A stretch of 64,000 nt of DNA from Tahibacter amnicola (GTDB taxonomy: Bacteria; Pseudomonadota; Gammaproteobacteria; Xanthomonadales; Rhodanobacteraceae), in contig NZ_CP104694.1 in assembly GCF_025398735.1 (NCBI RefSeq), positions 6,165,465 to 6,229,464 on the forward strand, in the 5' to 3' direction. Each line of letters begins with the position of its first letter. Within the stretch, counting starts at the first letter, position 1. The translations under genes and the position numbers were made by a program. The notes under the pieces are model-generated. The model made no database searches and had not been told where the DNA came from. It worked only from the letters and a program-made list of their open reading frames with translations. Of the stretch, positions 9,213 to 18,134 are shown piece after piece.

Positions 9213-10136
9213 ACCGAAAATCGAAAGGCCCGTTTCCGCCGCAAAGCGCTCGATCGCTGCCGCTGCCGCGATCGAGTTGCCGTTCGCATCCAGCCGCGGC
9301 GACCAGGCGCACAGGCTCATGCGTCCCGGCACCACCGCGAGAATGCCGCCGCCCACGCCGGTCTTGGTCGGAAGACCGATGCGACAGGCGAAATCCCCCG
9401 CTGCATCGTAGGCGCCGCAGGTAAGCATCAGGGCATTGATGCGCCGTGCCGCCAGTGCATCCACCACCGGCGATCCACCCAGCGGATCACGACCGTCGGC
9501 CGCGAGAAACAGGCTCGCGCGCGCCAGGTCCGCGCAGCTCATGGCGATCGCGCACTGGGCGCAATAGGCATCGAGCACCGTCGCCGGCTGGCTGCCCAGT
9601 TTGCCGAAGCTGCGCATGAAATGCGCAATGGCCGCATTGCGGTCGCTGTGCTGCCGCTCCGAACGTGCCACGCCCGCGTCGATGGCGACATCCGTCCGGC
9701 CAAGCAGGCCATGGATGAACTCCAGCACCGCGCGCTCGGGCTGCAGGAAGCGCTGGCACAGCACGTCCGTGATGACCAGGGCACCGGCATTAACGAAGGG
9801 GTTGCGCGGAATACCCTGCTCCCGCTCCAGTAGCACCAGCGAATTGAACGGCGTACCGGAAGGCTCGCGGCCAACCCGCCGCCACAAGGACTCGCCTTCC
9901 CGGCGCAGCGCCAGGGTCAGCGCAAACAGCTTTGAAATACTCTGGATCGAAAACGGTTCCGTGGCATCGCCGGCCCGCAGCACCGTGCCGTCGAGCGTGG
10001 CGATCGCCATGCCCAGCCGGTCCGGCGGTACTTTCGCCAGCGCCGGGATGTAATCGGCGACCGCGCCTTCGTCGCAGCGCGAGCGCGTCGCGGCGACAAT
10101 ATCGTCGATCAGCGCCTGCAGAGACGAGGCGTTCAC
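9198..10136 (-). CDS. glsA: Glutaminase
   Basis: Hydrolyses glutamine to glutamate and ammonia in the cytoplasm. The 312-residue protein is the typical length of the beta-lactamase-fold glutaminase family. The nucleophile Ser and Lys are in FSIQSISKLFAL, followed by RNPFVNAGALV, SERQHSDRNAAIAHFM and the late TKTGVGGGI motif. Its ATG overlaps the glnE stop (ATGA, 10133-10136), so the two are translationally coupled. Coupling glutaminase to the glutamine synthetase adenylyltransferase puts glutamine breakdown and glutamine synthesis control in one unit. Confidence 0.95.
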   Translation of the reverse strand: MNASSLQALIDDIVAATRSRCDEGAVADYIPALAKVPPDRLGMAIATLDGTVLRAGDATEPFSIQSISKLFALTLALRREGESLWRRVGREPSGTPFNSLVLLEREQGIPRNPFVNAGALVITDVLCQRFLQPERAVLEFIHGLLGRTDVAIDAGVARSERQHSDRNAAIAHFMRSFGKLGSQPATVLDAYCAQCAIAMSCADLARASLFLAADGRDPLGGSPVVDALAARRINALMLTCGAYDAAGDFACRIGLPTKTGVGGGILAVVPGRMSLCAWSPRLDANGNSIAAAAAIERFAAETGLSIFGASVA

Positions 10137-12994
10137 CGCACGGCCAGGCCAACGGAATGGGCCACTTCGAGGACGACCGTCGTGGCCTCGTCGAGCGCGT
10201 CGTCGCGCGGCGCGATGCGGGGGCGCGCGTCCAGCGTGCAGGTCAATGCCCGCTCAAGCAGGCAGGCGTGAGCCGCCAGCAGCTGCGTGGCCTGCGGTTC
10301 GTCGAACAGTCCCAGCTTCGCCGCCGCGCGGATCAGCCCGCCGCTGTCACTGCTGGCGAGCAGTTCGCGGTGATCCGCCGCATGTGCCAGCACCAGTGCC
10401 TGTAGCAGGAATTCGATATCCAGCAGCGCGCCGGCCCCTTGCTTGAGGTCCAGCTCCACCGCGTTGGACCGGTCGCGTTCGGCACGCCAGCGCGCACGCA
10501 TATCGGCGACATGGCGCAGCACTTCGGAAGGTTGCCGCGGCTGCCCGAGCACCGCGCTGCGCGCCTGGTCAAAACGAAGCGCCAGCTGCGGGTCGCCGGC
10601 GAGGAAGCGCGACCGCACCAGGGCCTGGTGTTCCCAGGTCCAGGCCCGCTCGCGCTGGTAGTCGGCAAATCCCTGCACGCTGGTCACCAGCAGGCCCTTG
10701 CCACCATCCGGACGCAGGCGCACATCCACTTCATACAGGCGGCCGGCACGCGTGAGCGTGGTCAACAGGTGCACCACGCGCTGCGCGATACGCGCGAAGT
10801 AGCGCTGGCCATCCAGCGGACGCGGGCCGTCGCTTTCGGCCTGGCCCAGGCTTTCGTCATAGAGAAAAACGAGATCCAGGTCGGAAGCGAATCCCAGCTC
10901 GGCCGCCCCGAGCGACCCGTAGCCGACGATGCCCAGCCCGCTGCCATCGGTGGCATGGCCGGGCATCCGGCCATGCTGGCGGATTGCATCGCGCTCGGCC
11001 TGGGCCAGTACGGCTGCAATGATCGATTCGGCCAGGACGGCCATTCGTCGCGCCGTCTGCACCGCATCCGCACGCCGCGCCAGGAACGCAAGGCCCAGAC
11101 GGAAACCCAGGCTGTGCTTGAGCTCCTGCAGGACCTCGATCTCTGCCTCGGCGTCGGCCTCGTCGAGCGTGGCGACGCGACGGGCGATCTCACCCTCGAT
11201 GGCGCGGCGGTCGACCGGCACCTGCTCCAGACGCGGGTCGAACAGGTCATCCAGCAGCAGCGGATGGGCGATCACGCGCTCTGCCAGCCAGGCGCTGTCG
11301 GCAAACAGCGCGATCAGCCGGCGCCGTGCGCCGGGCTGCTCATCCAGTAGCACCAGGTAGGCGGCGCGACGCACGATCGCGTGCAGCAGGCGCACCAGGC
11401 GTTCCAGGCAGGCTGCAGGTACACGCGTCGCGGCAGCGGCCTGCAGGAGCTGCGGCATCAGGCGATCGAAACGCTCGCGCGAACTGGCGGCCATCACGCG
11501 GACCGACGGTGATCGCGCCAGTCCCACCAGCGCCTCGCGCACCGGCTCGCCGGGAACGAAACCGGCGGCCTCGAGTGCGGCCGTGGTATCGCCGTTCCCG
11601 TCCGCATCGATCGCGCGCCACAGCGTGATCCAGCTGTCCGGCGTGGGCGAATGCGTTTCGGGCGTGAGCGGCGCCAGCAGCTGGCGGAACTCCTCGGCAA
11701 CAATGGCACGCTCGACGGTCAAGGCTCGTCCGAATGCGTCGGCATCGGGAAAGTCCAGCGCGCGGGCAATGCGCCCCACGAGATCCGCATCACCCGGCAG
11801 GGCGTGCGTCTGTTCGTCGCGCAACATCTGCAGCCGGTTCTCCACGCGCCGCAGGAACAGGTACGACTGGCGCAGCTGGGCCGCGCGGGCCCGATCGAAC
11901 AGGCCCAGCTGCTCGCAGGCCGCCAGTGCCGGCAGCAGGCCGCGCACGCGCAGGCTGGGCTCACGGCCACCGCGGATCATCTGCAGCAGCTGCACGATGA
12001 ACTCCACTTCGCGGATACCACCGGGGCCGAGCTTGAGATTGTCGGTCAGGTCTTTGCGCGCCACTTCAGCGTCGATCAGCGCTTTCATCTCGCGCAAACC
12101 GGCGAAAGCGGTGTAGTCGAGATAGCGCCGGTAGACGAACGGCCGCAGCGTCTCGGTCAGGCGCTTGCCGGCCCCCAGGTCACCAGCGACCGGGCGCGCC
12201 TTGATCCACGCGTAGCGCTCCCAGTTGCGGCCTTCGCGCTGGTAGTACTGTTCCATCGCGGCGAACGACAGGGCCACGCGGCCGGAATGGCCGAACGGGC
12301 GCAGGCGCAGGTCCACGCGATAGACGTAGCCGTCCGCGGTCACCTCGGCCAGCAGCTTGACCATCTGCTGTCCGACGCGCGCGAAAAATGTTTCGTTGTC
12401 CACGACACGCGCGCCGTCGGTCTGTCCATTCTCGGCGTAGGCGAGAATCAGGTCGACGTCGGAGGAGAAATTGAGCTCGCCGCCACCGAGCTTGCCCAGG
12501 CCCAGCACGACCAGGCGCTGTGCCTTGCCTGCGCTGTCACGTGGCGAGCCGTGGCGGGCGCCCAGGTGCGCCTCGGCGTAGCGCAGCGCCAGTTCGATAC
12601 AGGTTTCCGCCAGCGTGCTCGATCCAGCGAGCGTATCGGCGACTTCGTCCAGTCCGTTGACGTCGCGCCAGATCAGGCGCAGCGCCTCGCGCTTGCGGAA
12701 GCGGCGCAGCGCGCTCATCTGGCGCGCCTCGTCGCGTTCAGTGGCATCGAGCTGGTAAACCCGCGCATCCGCCGGACGCGGATCGCTCATCAGCATCAAC
12801 GCATCGGGCGCCATCAGCGCCGGATCGCGCGAAAAGCAGTCGTAGGCGAAGTCGCTGGCCAGCAGCACGCGCTGCAGCTGCTCGGCAACGCCGGCATCGT
12901 CATAGAAGGGAACGCCGCATTCGCGGCAGCGCGCCAGCAGATGGCTGTAGCGGGATTCGGTGAGGCCTGCGAAAGGCGCGACGGTCGTGGGCAT
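10133..12994 (-). CDS. glnE: Bifunctional glutamine synthetase adenylyltransferase/adenylyl-removing enzyme
   Basis: GlnE modifies a tyrosine of glutamine synthetase with AMP and removes it again, according to the PII state. The 953-residue product has the two expected nucleotidyltransferase domains: the N-terminal deadenylylase (GKLGGGELNFSSDVDLILAY) and the C-terminal adenylylase (GYGSLGAAELGFASDLDLVF), each with the Asp-x-Asp pair. The ATG at 12994 (MPTTVAPFAGLTESRYSHLL) is chosen; a longer frame from 13072 would run through the upstream hairpin. It is followed by the overlapping glsA. Confidence 0.95.
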   Translation of the reverse strand: MPTTVAPFAGLTESRYSHLLARCRECGVPFYDDAGVAEQLQRVLLASDFAYDCFSRDPALMAPDALMLMSDPRPADARVYQLDATERDEARQMSALRRFRKREALRLIWRDVNGLDEVADTLAGSSTLAETCIELALRYAEAHLGARHGSPRDSAGKAQRLVVLGLGKLGGGELNFSSDVDLILAYAENGQTDGARVVDNETFFARVGQQMVKLLAEVTADGYVYRVDLRLRPFGHSGRVALSFAAMEQYYQREGRNWERYAWIKARPVAGDLGAGKRLTETLRPFVYRRYLDYTAFAGLREMKALIDAEVARKDLTDNLKLGPGGIREVEFIVQLLQMIRGGREPSLRVRGLLPALAACEQLGLFDRARAAQLRQSYLFLRRVENRLQMLRDEQTHALPGDADLVGRIARALDFPDADAFGRALTVERAIVAEEFRQLLAPLTPETHSPTPDSWITLWRAIDADGNGDTTAALEAAGFVPGEPVREALVGLARSPSVRVMAASSRERFDRLMPQLLQAAAATRVPAACLERLVRLLHAIVRRAAYLVLLDEQPGARRRLIALFADSAWLAERVIAHPLLLDDLFDPRLEQVPVDRRAIEGEIARRVATLDEADAEAEIEVLQELKHSLGFRLGLAFLARRADAVQTARRMAVLAESIIAAVLAQAERDAIRQHGRMPGHATDGSGLGIVGYGSLGAAELGFASDLDLVFLYDESLGQAESDGPRPLDGQRYFARIAQRVVHLLTTLTRAGRLYEVDVRLRPDGGKGLLVTSVQGFADYQRERAWTWEHQALVRSRFLAGDPQLALRFDQARSAVLGQPRQPSEVLRHVADMRARWRAERDRSNAVELDLKQGAGALLDIEFLLQALVLAHAADHRELLASSDSGGLIRAAAKLGLFDEPQATQLLAAHACLLERALTCTLDARPRIAPRDDALDEATTVVLEVAHSVGLAVR

Positions 12995-13042
12995 GAAGGC
13001 CGATTGTAGCCTTGGCCGGCGTGCCGGATGTAATACCCCGGT

Positions 13043-13069
13043 CCGGCCTCCCCGCAGCGGGGAGGCCGG
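13043..13069 (-). terminator. Hairpin after the secreted protease gene, upstream of glnE
   Basis: A perfect 12-bp GC-rich stem (13043-13054 with 13058-13069, 3-nt loop) lies in the 96-bp gap between the protease stop (13091) and the glnE start (12994) on the same strand. No U run follows on the minus strand. It probably ends or stabilises the protease message. Confidence 0.4.
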
Positions 13070-13090
13070 CACTTCCGATAGAGCCGAGGG

Positions 13091-15784
13091 TTATGGTTCG
13101 AAGCCGTTGCGGAAGATCAGGTCGGCGCCAACGCTGCAGCTGCTGCCGTAGAACAGGCGTACGTCATCGATCCACCAGCCGTCACGGCCGACGGAATTGT
13201 CGCTGCCTGTACGGAAGCGCAGCTTCACGATGCGTCCGGCGAAATCCGCCAGGTCGGCCTGGACGCGGCTCCATTCCAGGTGTGCGCCATGCCAGGCGTT
13301 GCGCCCCGGGAACGCGCCGGCGGAATTGAGCGCCCCGTTATAGCCGCCTTCGATGAGGCGATTGGCGTTCGCGGGCACCGGCCCCTGCGCCGCAAGGATG
13401 TCCGTCCAGGTCGTTCCGCCGTCGAGCGAGTATTCCAGCACCGCACCGTCGTAGGCCGTCTCCAGCTCGTAGCGGTGCCAGAACTCCAGCAGCACGCCGC
13501 CCTCGGCCGGCACGGTGACGGGAGTGATCTGGGTCAGGGTGCGGTCCTGCACCTCGCCCGGATCCGGCGAATGCCAGGCACGCGTGGGCGAATGGACATG
13601 ATCGGTGACGACGCTGAATCCGCCGTTGGCGGGGCCGGTGCCCGCCGTGACCCAGGAAGCAGCCCCTTCCACGTCATCGCCGAAGGCCACGATGTCCGGT
13701 CCCGTCGGCCGTACGTCGAGACGCTGCGTGTTCGTATCCTGCAGACCACTGGCGCACAGGCCGTTGCCGGAACCGCTGATGTCCTCGGCACGCACCGCGT
13801 AGTAGTAGCGCGTGGCGTTGGCAACTGTGGTGTCGGTAACCTGTGTATCCGTGACGCACGAACGGATGAGGTTGTCCGCCGACGGCGTGAAGTTCGCGCT
13901 GGTCGAACGGAACACGTTGTAGCGCATCTGCCCCGCCGCTCCGCAGCTGGGGGTTGCCGAGGCCCAGCTCAGCTGCGCCGCGCAGGTGGCAGTGTGTGCA
14001 TTGGTGGCGGCGCCAAGGCCCGTGAATGCGGGCGCCAGCGTACATACGCCCGTCGCCACGGCGTTGGAGCACTGGCTGAGCACGGATTCGCAGGGCTGGG
14101 TTGTGTCGTAGGACGTCACCTTGTAGCTGTAGGTCGTGCCGCCGGAGACCGTGGTGTCGACAAAGCGGGTGGCATTTTCCACATCGCCGACCGGCACGAA
14201 GGTGGCGCCGGGGCAGGCACCGGTCGAACGCAGGATGCGATAACGCGTTATGCCAGGCACGGCCGTCCAGGTGACCGCGACGCGGTTGGCGCCGTCCACC
14301 GCCGCAGCCACGTCTGTCGGTGCCGCCGGCAAGGTGCATTGGCTCACGCCGTCCAGGAATTCCGCTGCGCCACCGGTGACCGGATCCAGGTGCGACTTCA
14401 CCGCCGTGGCCGGCGTGCCACCGCCCTCCCAGGCGTTGGAAAGCCGGCCGTAGAAATCCGACAGGTCACCGCCGGTGGAGCCGCACTGGGACGGCCCGCC
14501 ACTGAGCACGCCGACGAAGCGCTTGTCGGCACTGTAGAGCGGCGAACCGGAGGAACCGGGCTCGGTCACGTTGGGCACCACCGTGGTCGGCGCCGGCGTG
14601 ATACCCGGCAGCAGCGGCGGCGTGGGGTCCCAGTACGGATGCAGGTGGCTGTTCTGGCCACCGGAGAAATTGGAAACTTCCATCGTCTGCTCGACGAAGG
14701 TGATGCGCTTTTCCTGCACGCCGGGGTGATGGATGCTGGCACACAGCCCTTCGGTCGATACCAGGTTCGCCGGCGCGGTGCAGGTGTGGCTGCGGTCGCG
14801 CCGGTCCCAGCCGGCCCAGTAGAGATTGTGTGCGGGATTGGCCGGCTGCAGGAACTCCACCAGGGTGAAGTCCGAGTTGAACGCGCTGCCGATCTGCGCA
14901 TTGAAGGGGCTGCCGGTCTGCGCCAGGAAGCGAGCGCCGGTGGATGTCGTTGTCGGTCGCGGAACCGATGTGCCGCTCGCCTGCGAACCCGGCGTGCGGC
15001 AGCTGGCCGACTCGTAGTTCCAGTAGGCCACCAGGGTGGCTGCGACGGAATCGGAGCTCACGCCGCAGTGCGTCGCCGTGGCGAACAGCATGCGCCGGTC
15101 GTTGGCCGTGTTGTTGAGCAGCGAACCGGTACAGGCGAAACTGCCGTTGCGGGAATAGGCGGCGACCGACCGGCGCGGCTGATTCCAGCTGTCGTTGTTG
15201 CCCAGGCAGGCCACGTCCATGTTGCAGGCGCCCGAACGGCAGTACTTCGCCGTCGCGCCAAAGCCACGATAGCCCTGCCCGATGTGCACGAGGCCCAGCT
15301 TGACCTCGCCCTCCTTCCCGGCCGGAACGACCAGTTCCACGCGCGCCTCGGCGACCGGAAGTATCGGTGTCCACAACTGCGCCGACGGGTTGTTGTCCCG
15401 CTCGGTAAACGGGCCCAGCACCTGTTTTCCATCGCGGGACACGATGCGTAGCGACGCACCGGCCGGCAACTGGAACGGGTTGAAGCCGAAGTTGAGATGC
15501 ACCGCGTCCGGCGTGTGGACGTCAAACTGCCACTGCCGCGACCCGTCGGCGCGCGATGACCACAGGCCATCCGCCGTGGGATTCACCGCGACGGCGCGCG
15601 CAATGGCAAACCGGAACGCTTCGCCCTTCCGGTCGTTGCGTTCGTCTTCCGCGGCGATCGAAGCCAGGTCCAGGGCCTCAAAGCCGATGGCACTGCGATC
15701 GGGCGCCATCCCCGACGCCGATGCCTGTCCCCCAATGCCAAACAGCCCTGCCAGCACGAGGCCGGCAAACATACTTTTGCGCAC
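13091..15784 (-). CDS. Secreted Lys-C-like trypsin-fold serine protease with FN3 repeats and C-terminal IFRNGFEP tail
   Basis: This large exported protein (about 897 residues) has a signal peptide (FAGLVLAGLFGIGGQASASG) and a trypsin-like domain at about 190-490: His in LFATATHCG, Asp in NSDFTLVEF, Ser in TEPGSSGSPLYS. Many cysteines and the order of motifs resemble lysyl endopeptidase of Lysobacter/Achromobacter. Two fibronectin-like repeats follow (about 495-690), then a jelly-roll domain (LLEFWHRYELETAYDGAVLE). The last residues are DLIFRNGFEP, a tail seen on many secreted proteins of this family of bacteria and possibly a sorting signal. Two starts compete: an ATG at 15790 abuts the Shine-Dalgarno GGGAG (15791-15795) with no spacing, whereas the GTG at 15784 has 6 nt and is preferred. 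Confidence 0.88.
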   Translation of the reverse strand: MRKSMFAGLVLAGLFGIGGQASASGMAPDRSAIGFEALDLASIAAEDERNDRKGEAFRFAIARAVAVNPTADGLWSSRADGSRQWQFDVHTPDAVHLNFGFNPFQLPAGASLRIVSRDGKQVLGPFTERDNNPSAQLWTPILPVAEARVELVVPAGKEGEVKLGLVHIGQGYRGFGATAKYCRSGACNMDVACLGNNDSWNQPRRSVAAYSRNGSFACTGSLLNNTANDRRMLFATATHCGVSSDSVAATLVAYWNYESASCRTPGSQASGTSVPRPTTTSTGARFLAQTGSPFNAQIGSAFNSDFTLVEFLQPANPAHNLYWAGWDRRDRSHTCTAPANLVSTEGLCASIHHPGVQEKRITFVEQTMEVSNFSGGQNSHLHPYWDPTPPLLPGITPAPTTVVPNVTEPGSSGSPLYSADKRFVGVLSGGPSQCGSTGGDLSDFYGRLSNAWEGGGTPATAVKSHLDPVTGGAAEFLDGVSQCTLPAAPTDVAAAVDGANRVAVTWTAVPGITRYRILRSTGACPGATFVPVGDVENATRFVDTTVSGGTTYSYKVTSYDTTQPCESVLSQCSNAVATGVCTLAPAFTGLGAATNAHTATCAAQLSWASATPSCGAAGQMRYNVFRSTSANFTPSADNLIRSCVTDTQVTDTTVANATRYYYAVRAEDISGSGNGLCASGLQDTNTQRLDVRPTGPDIVAFGDDVEGAASWVTAGTGPANGGFSVVTDHVHSPTRAWHSPDPGEVQDRTLTQITPVTVPAEGGVLLEFWHRYELETAYDGAVLEYSLDGGTTWTDILAAQGPVPANANRLIEGGYNGALNSAGAFPGRNAWHGAHLEWSRVQADLADFAGRIVKLRFRTGSDNSVGRDGWWIDDVRLFYGSSCSVGADLIFRNGFEP

Positions 15785-15978
15785 TGTCATCTCCCTTTGC
15801 GATGAAGACGCCCGCGCCGGCCACGGGCGGCCAGCGAGGTCGGACGTCATTCGATTGCCGGCGCGTGCAAACGACGCCGGACGCTGTGGCCGGATCGGTC
15901 CACTCCGGCGGCGCCAAGGATAATTACGCTACAGTGCAACAAATAGACATTACGCCACGCATCCGCGCACAAGGGCAT

Positions 15979-16011
15979 AAAAAAACCCGCCGCAGTCGCC
16001 CGCGGCGGGTT
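15979..16011 (-). terminator. Strong Rho-independent terminator, minus strand
   Basis: AACCCGCCGC (15984-15993) pairs perfectly with 16002-16011 across an 8-nt loop. On the minus strand the stem is followed by seven consecutive T (plus-strand A at 15979-15985). No protein gene ends here on the minus strand, so it must serve a non-coding or leader transcript. Confidence 0.85.
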
Positions 16012-16118
16012 CCCTCCCCGCAGGCTCTGTGGCCCGCGCGGCCGGATTGTGGCGATCCGTCCTGCGGAGTCACGCGGCAGCGCAGCACGGAGCGCAGTGT
16101 CCGGCCGCCCTTGCCCCC
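15979..16118 (-). ncRNA. Candidate structured small RNA (or leader) between a sigma-54-like promoter and an intrinsic terminator
   Basis: Between the promoter-like motif at 16129-16144 and the terminator at 15979-16011 lies about 140 nt with no credible gene. The minus-strand transcript can fold well: a closing helix pairs 16018-16024 with 16061-16067 (7 of 7), and two helices sit side by side inside it (16031-16034 with 16040-16043; 16044-16047 with 16055-16058). The terminator stem has 10 perfect pairs. It does not look like 6S RNA, tmRNA, SRP RNA or RNase P RNA. It could be a free small RNA or an attenuator-type leader for the protease gene, whose start is 195 nt beyond the terminator. Expression is not shown. 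Confidence 0.4.
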
Positions 16119-16128
16119 GTCGACATCG

Positions 16129-16144
16129 TGCCAAAGTGGTGCCA
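16129..16144 (-). promoter_or_regulatory. Sigma-54 (RpoN) type -24/-12 promoter motif
   Basis: The minus strand reads TGGCACCACTTTGGCA. It matches the RpoN consensus at the invariant GG and GC, with the required 12-base offset, and at TGGCAC. The expected transcription start is near 16118, reading toward the terminator at 15979. An activator site upstream was not identified, and a chance match cannot be excluded. Confidence 0.45.
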
Positions 16145-16326
16145 GCCACCCAGGCAATCCGCCGCCCCATATCCAACCGATTGATCTGCAAAGCTAATTC
16201 CAAACCGGAATGGCACATGTCGCGGCGGCATAACCGAATAACCCCCCATCCTTTCCGCCGCCCCGCACCGATCCCTAGCATCCCCTGTCAGTTGGCGTTT
16301 AGACGTCCAAATGATTCGGTGCTGCC

Positions 16327-18132
16327 ATGTCCTCCAACGCCGCTCTTCCACTCATTCCGCTGCCCGAAGCCAAGGCCGGCGAACTGCTGCGGCTGGTCGA
16401 CGGTCTCGACAGCAGCGCCCTGTGGTGGCTGTCCGGCTATGCCGCCGGGCTCGCTTCGCAGCCGGCATCGCTGCCACGCGCCGTCAACGCGGCGCTGGCC
16501 AAGGACGCAACGCCCGCGCTCAAGCTCTCCATCGTGTACGGCAGCCAGACCGGCAACGCCAAGCGCCTGGCCGAGCAGCTGGCGCAAAAGGCCGAAGCCG
16601 CCGGAATCGCGGTGCGTCTGTTGCGCGCCGACGCCTACCCGACGCGTGAACTCAAGGCCGAGCGCCTGCTCTACATCGTGATCAGCACCCAGGGTGATGG
16701 CGATCCGCCGGACGACGCCCGCGGCCTGGTCGAATTCATTGCCGGCAAGCGCGCGCCGGAACTGCCCGAACTCCAGTACGCCGTGCTGGGTCTGGGCGAC
16801 AGCAGCTATCCGCAATTCTGCGCCATCGGACGCCAGCTCGATGAGCGCCTTTCGGCGCTCGGTGCGCGGCGCCTGGTCGCACGCGGCGATGCAGACGTCG
16901 ACATCGACAGCATCGCCAAGCCCTGGCTGGAGCAGGCCCTCACCGCCGTGCGCGAAGCGACCAAGGGCGCTGCGCCGCTGGCGACAGTCACGCCGCTGCG
17001 TCCGCCCGCCGCGCCCGCGTTCTCGCGTGAGAAGCCCTTCGCCGCCGAGTTGATCAAGAATCAGCGCGTGACCGGCCGCGGCAGCGACAAGGACATCCGT
17101 CACGTCGAACTGTCGCTGGAAGGTTCCGGCCTGCGTTACGAGCCGGGTGACGCGCTGGGCCTGTGGCCGCGCAATCCGGCGGCACTGGTTGACGCCGTGC
17201 TCGATGCGCAGAAACTCAACGGCGATACGCCCGTCACGCACGACGAGGTCACGCTGTCGCTGCGCGAATGGCTGTCCAGCCGCCGCGAGCTGACCAAGCT
17301 GGCGCGTCCCTTTGTCGCGCAGCACGCGGCGCATGCCGGTGATGCGGAACTCAACCGGATCCTCTCACCCGACCACGCACCGGCGCTGACGCGCCTGCTC
17401 GGTGAGTACCAGATCATCGACCTGCTGCGTGCCTTTCCAGCGGCGTGGTCCGCCGAGGAACTGGTCGCCGCCCTGCGCCCGCTGGCGCCGCGCCTGTACT
17501 CGATCGCCTCGAGCCAGCGCCTGGTCGGCGACGAAGCGCACCTGACCGTCGCGCACGTGCAGTACGAAGCCTTCGGCAGCACGCACTGGGGAGCGGCGTC
17601 GCACCAGCTGGCCGCCAGCGACGAAGGCGCGGCCTTGCCGATTTTCATCGAGCACAACGATCGCTTCCACCTGCCCAAGGACACCGCCCGCGACGTGATC
17701 ATGATCGGTCCCGGCACCGGCGTGGCACCGTTTCGCGGCTTCGTACAGGAACGCCAGGCCATCGGCGCTACGGGCCGCAACTGGCTTTTCTTCGGCAATC
17801 CGCATTTCCGGTCGGACTTTCTCTACCAGACCGAGTGGCAGGAAGCGCTCAGGAACGGCTCGCTGCACCGGCTGGACCTCGCCTTCTCGCGTGACCAGGC
17901 GGAAAAAGTTTACGTGCAGCATCGCCTGGTCGAGCAGGGCCGCCAGCTCTACGCGTGGATTGAATCCGGCGCGCACGTATACGTCTGCGGTGACGCCACG
18001 CGCATGGCCAAGGACGTGCACAACGCGCTGATCGAAGTGGCCATGAGCCACGGCGGCAAGAGCCGCGAAGACGCCGAAACGTATATCAACCAGTTGCAGC
18101 AACAGGGCCGTTACGCCCGAGACGTGTATTGA
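16327..18132 (+). CDS. cysJ: Sulfite reductase (NADPH) flavoprotein alpha subunit
   Basis: CysJ passes electrons from NADPH through FAD and FMN to CysI. In the 601-residue product the flavodoxin domain (residues about 60-205; [19 protein letters not shown]) precedes the FAD/NADPH domain (about 240-601), which contains [25 protein letters not shown] and the C-terminal ARDVY typical of CysJ. It is the first gene of a cysJIH run, with a 2-bp gap to cysI. The 190 bp upstream contains only a short near-palindrome (ATTCC-N5-GGAAT near 16197); no clear CysB site is visible. Confidence 0.95.
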   Translation: MSSNAALPLIPLPEAKAGELLRLVDGLDSSALWWLSGYAAGLASQPASLPRAVNAALAKDATPALKLSIVYGSQTGNAKRLAEQLAQKAEAAGIAVRLLRADAYPTRELKAERLLYIVISTQGDGDPPDDARGLVEFIAGKRAPELPELQYAVLGLGDSSYPQFCAIGRQLDERLSALGARRLVARGDADVDIDSIAKPWLEQALTAVREATKGAAPLATVTPLRPPAAPAFSREKPFAAELIKNQRVTGRGSDKDIRHVELSLEGSGLRYEPGDALGLWPRNPAALVDAVLDAQKLNGDTPVTHDEVTLSLREWLSSRRELTKLARPFVAQHAAHAGDAELNRILSPDHAPALTRLLGEYQIIDLLRAFPAAWSAEELVAALRPLAPRLYSIASSQRLVGDEAHLTVAHVQYEAFGSTHWGAASHQLAASDEGAALPIFIEHNDRFHLPKDTARDVIMIGPGTGVAPFRGFVQERQAIGATGRNWLFFGNPHFRSDFLYQTEWQEALRNGSLHRLDLAFSRDQAEKVYVQHRLVEQGRQLYAWIESGAHVYVCGDATRMAKDVHNALIEVAMSHGGKSREDAETYINQLQQQGRYARDVY

Positions 18133-18134
18133 CG

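Noticed and set aside
7108-9312. 734-codon frame antisense to the S9 peptidase
   Set aside because: No motif and no ribosome site; the sense frame carries the signal peptide and full catalytic triad.
11651-13009. 452-codon frame antisense to glnE
   Set aside because: Shadow of the GlnE N-terminal domain, composition typical of reverse-complement reading.
15979-16130. 6S RNA, tmRNA, SRP RNA or RNase P RNA
   Set aside because: None of their conserved cores is present and the fold differs.
15847-16281. 144-codon minus-strand frame between the protease and cysJ
   Set aside because: It runs straight through a strong terminator and paired helices and has no coding character.
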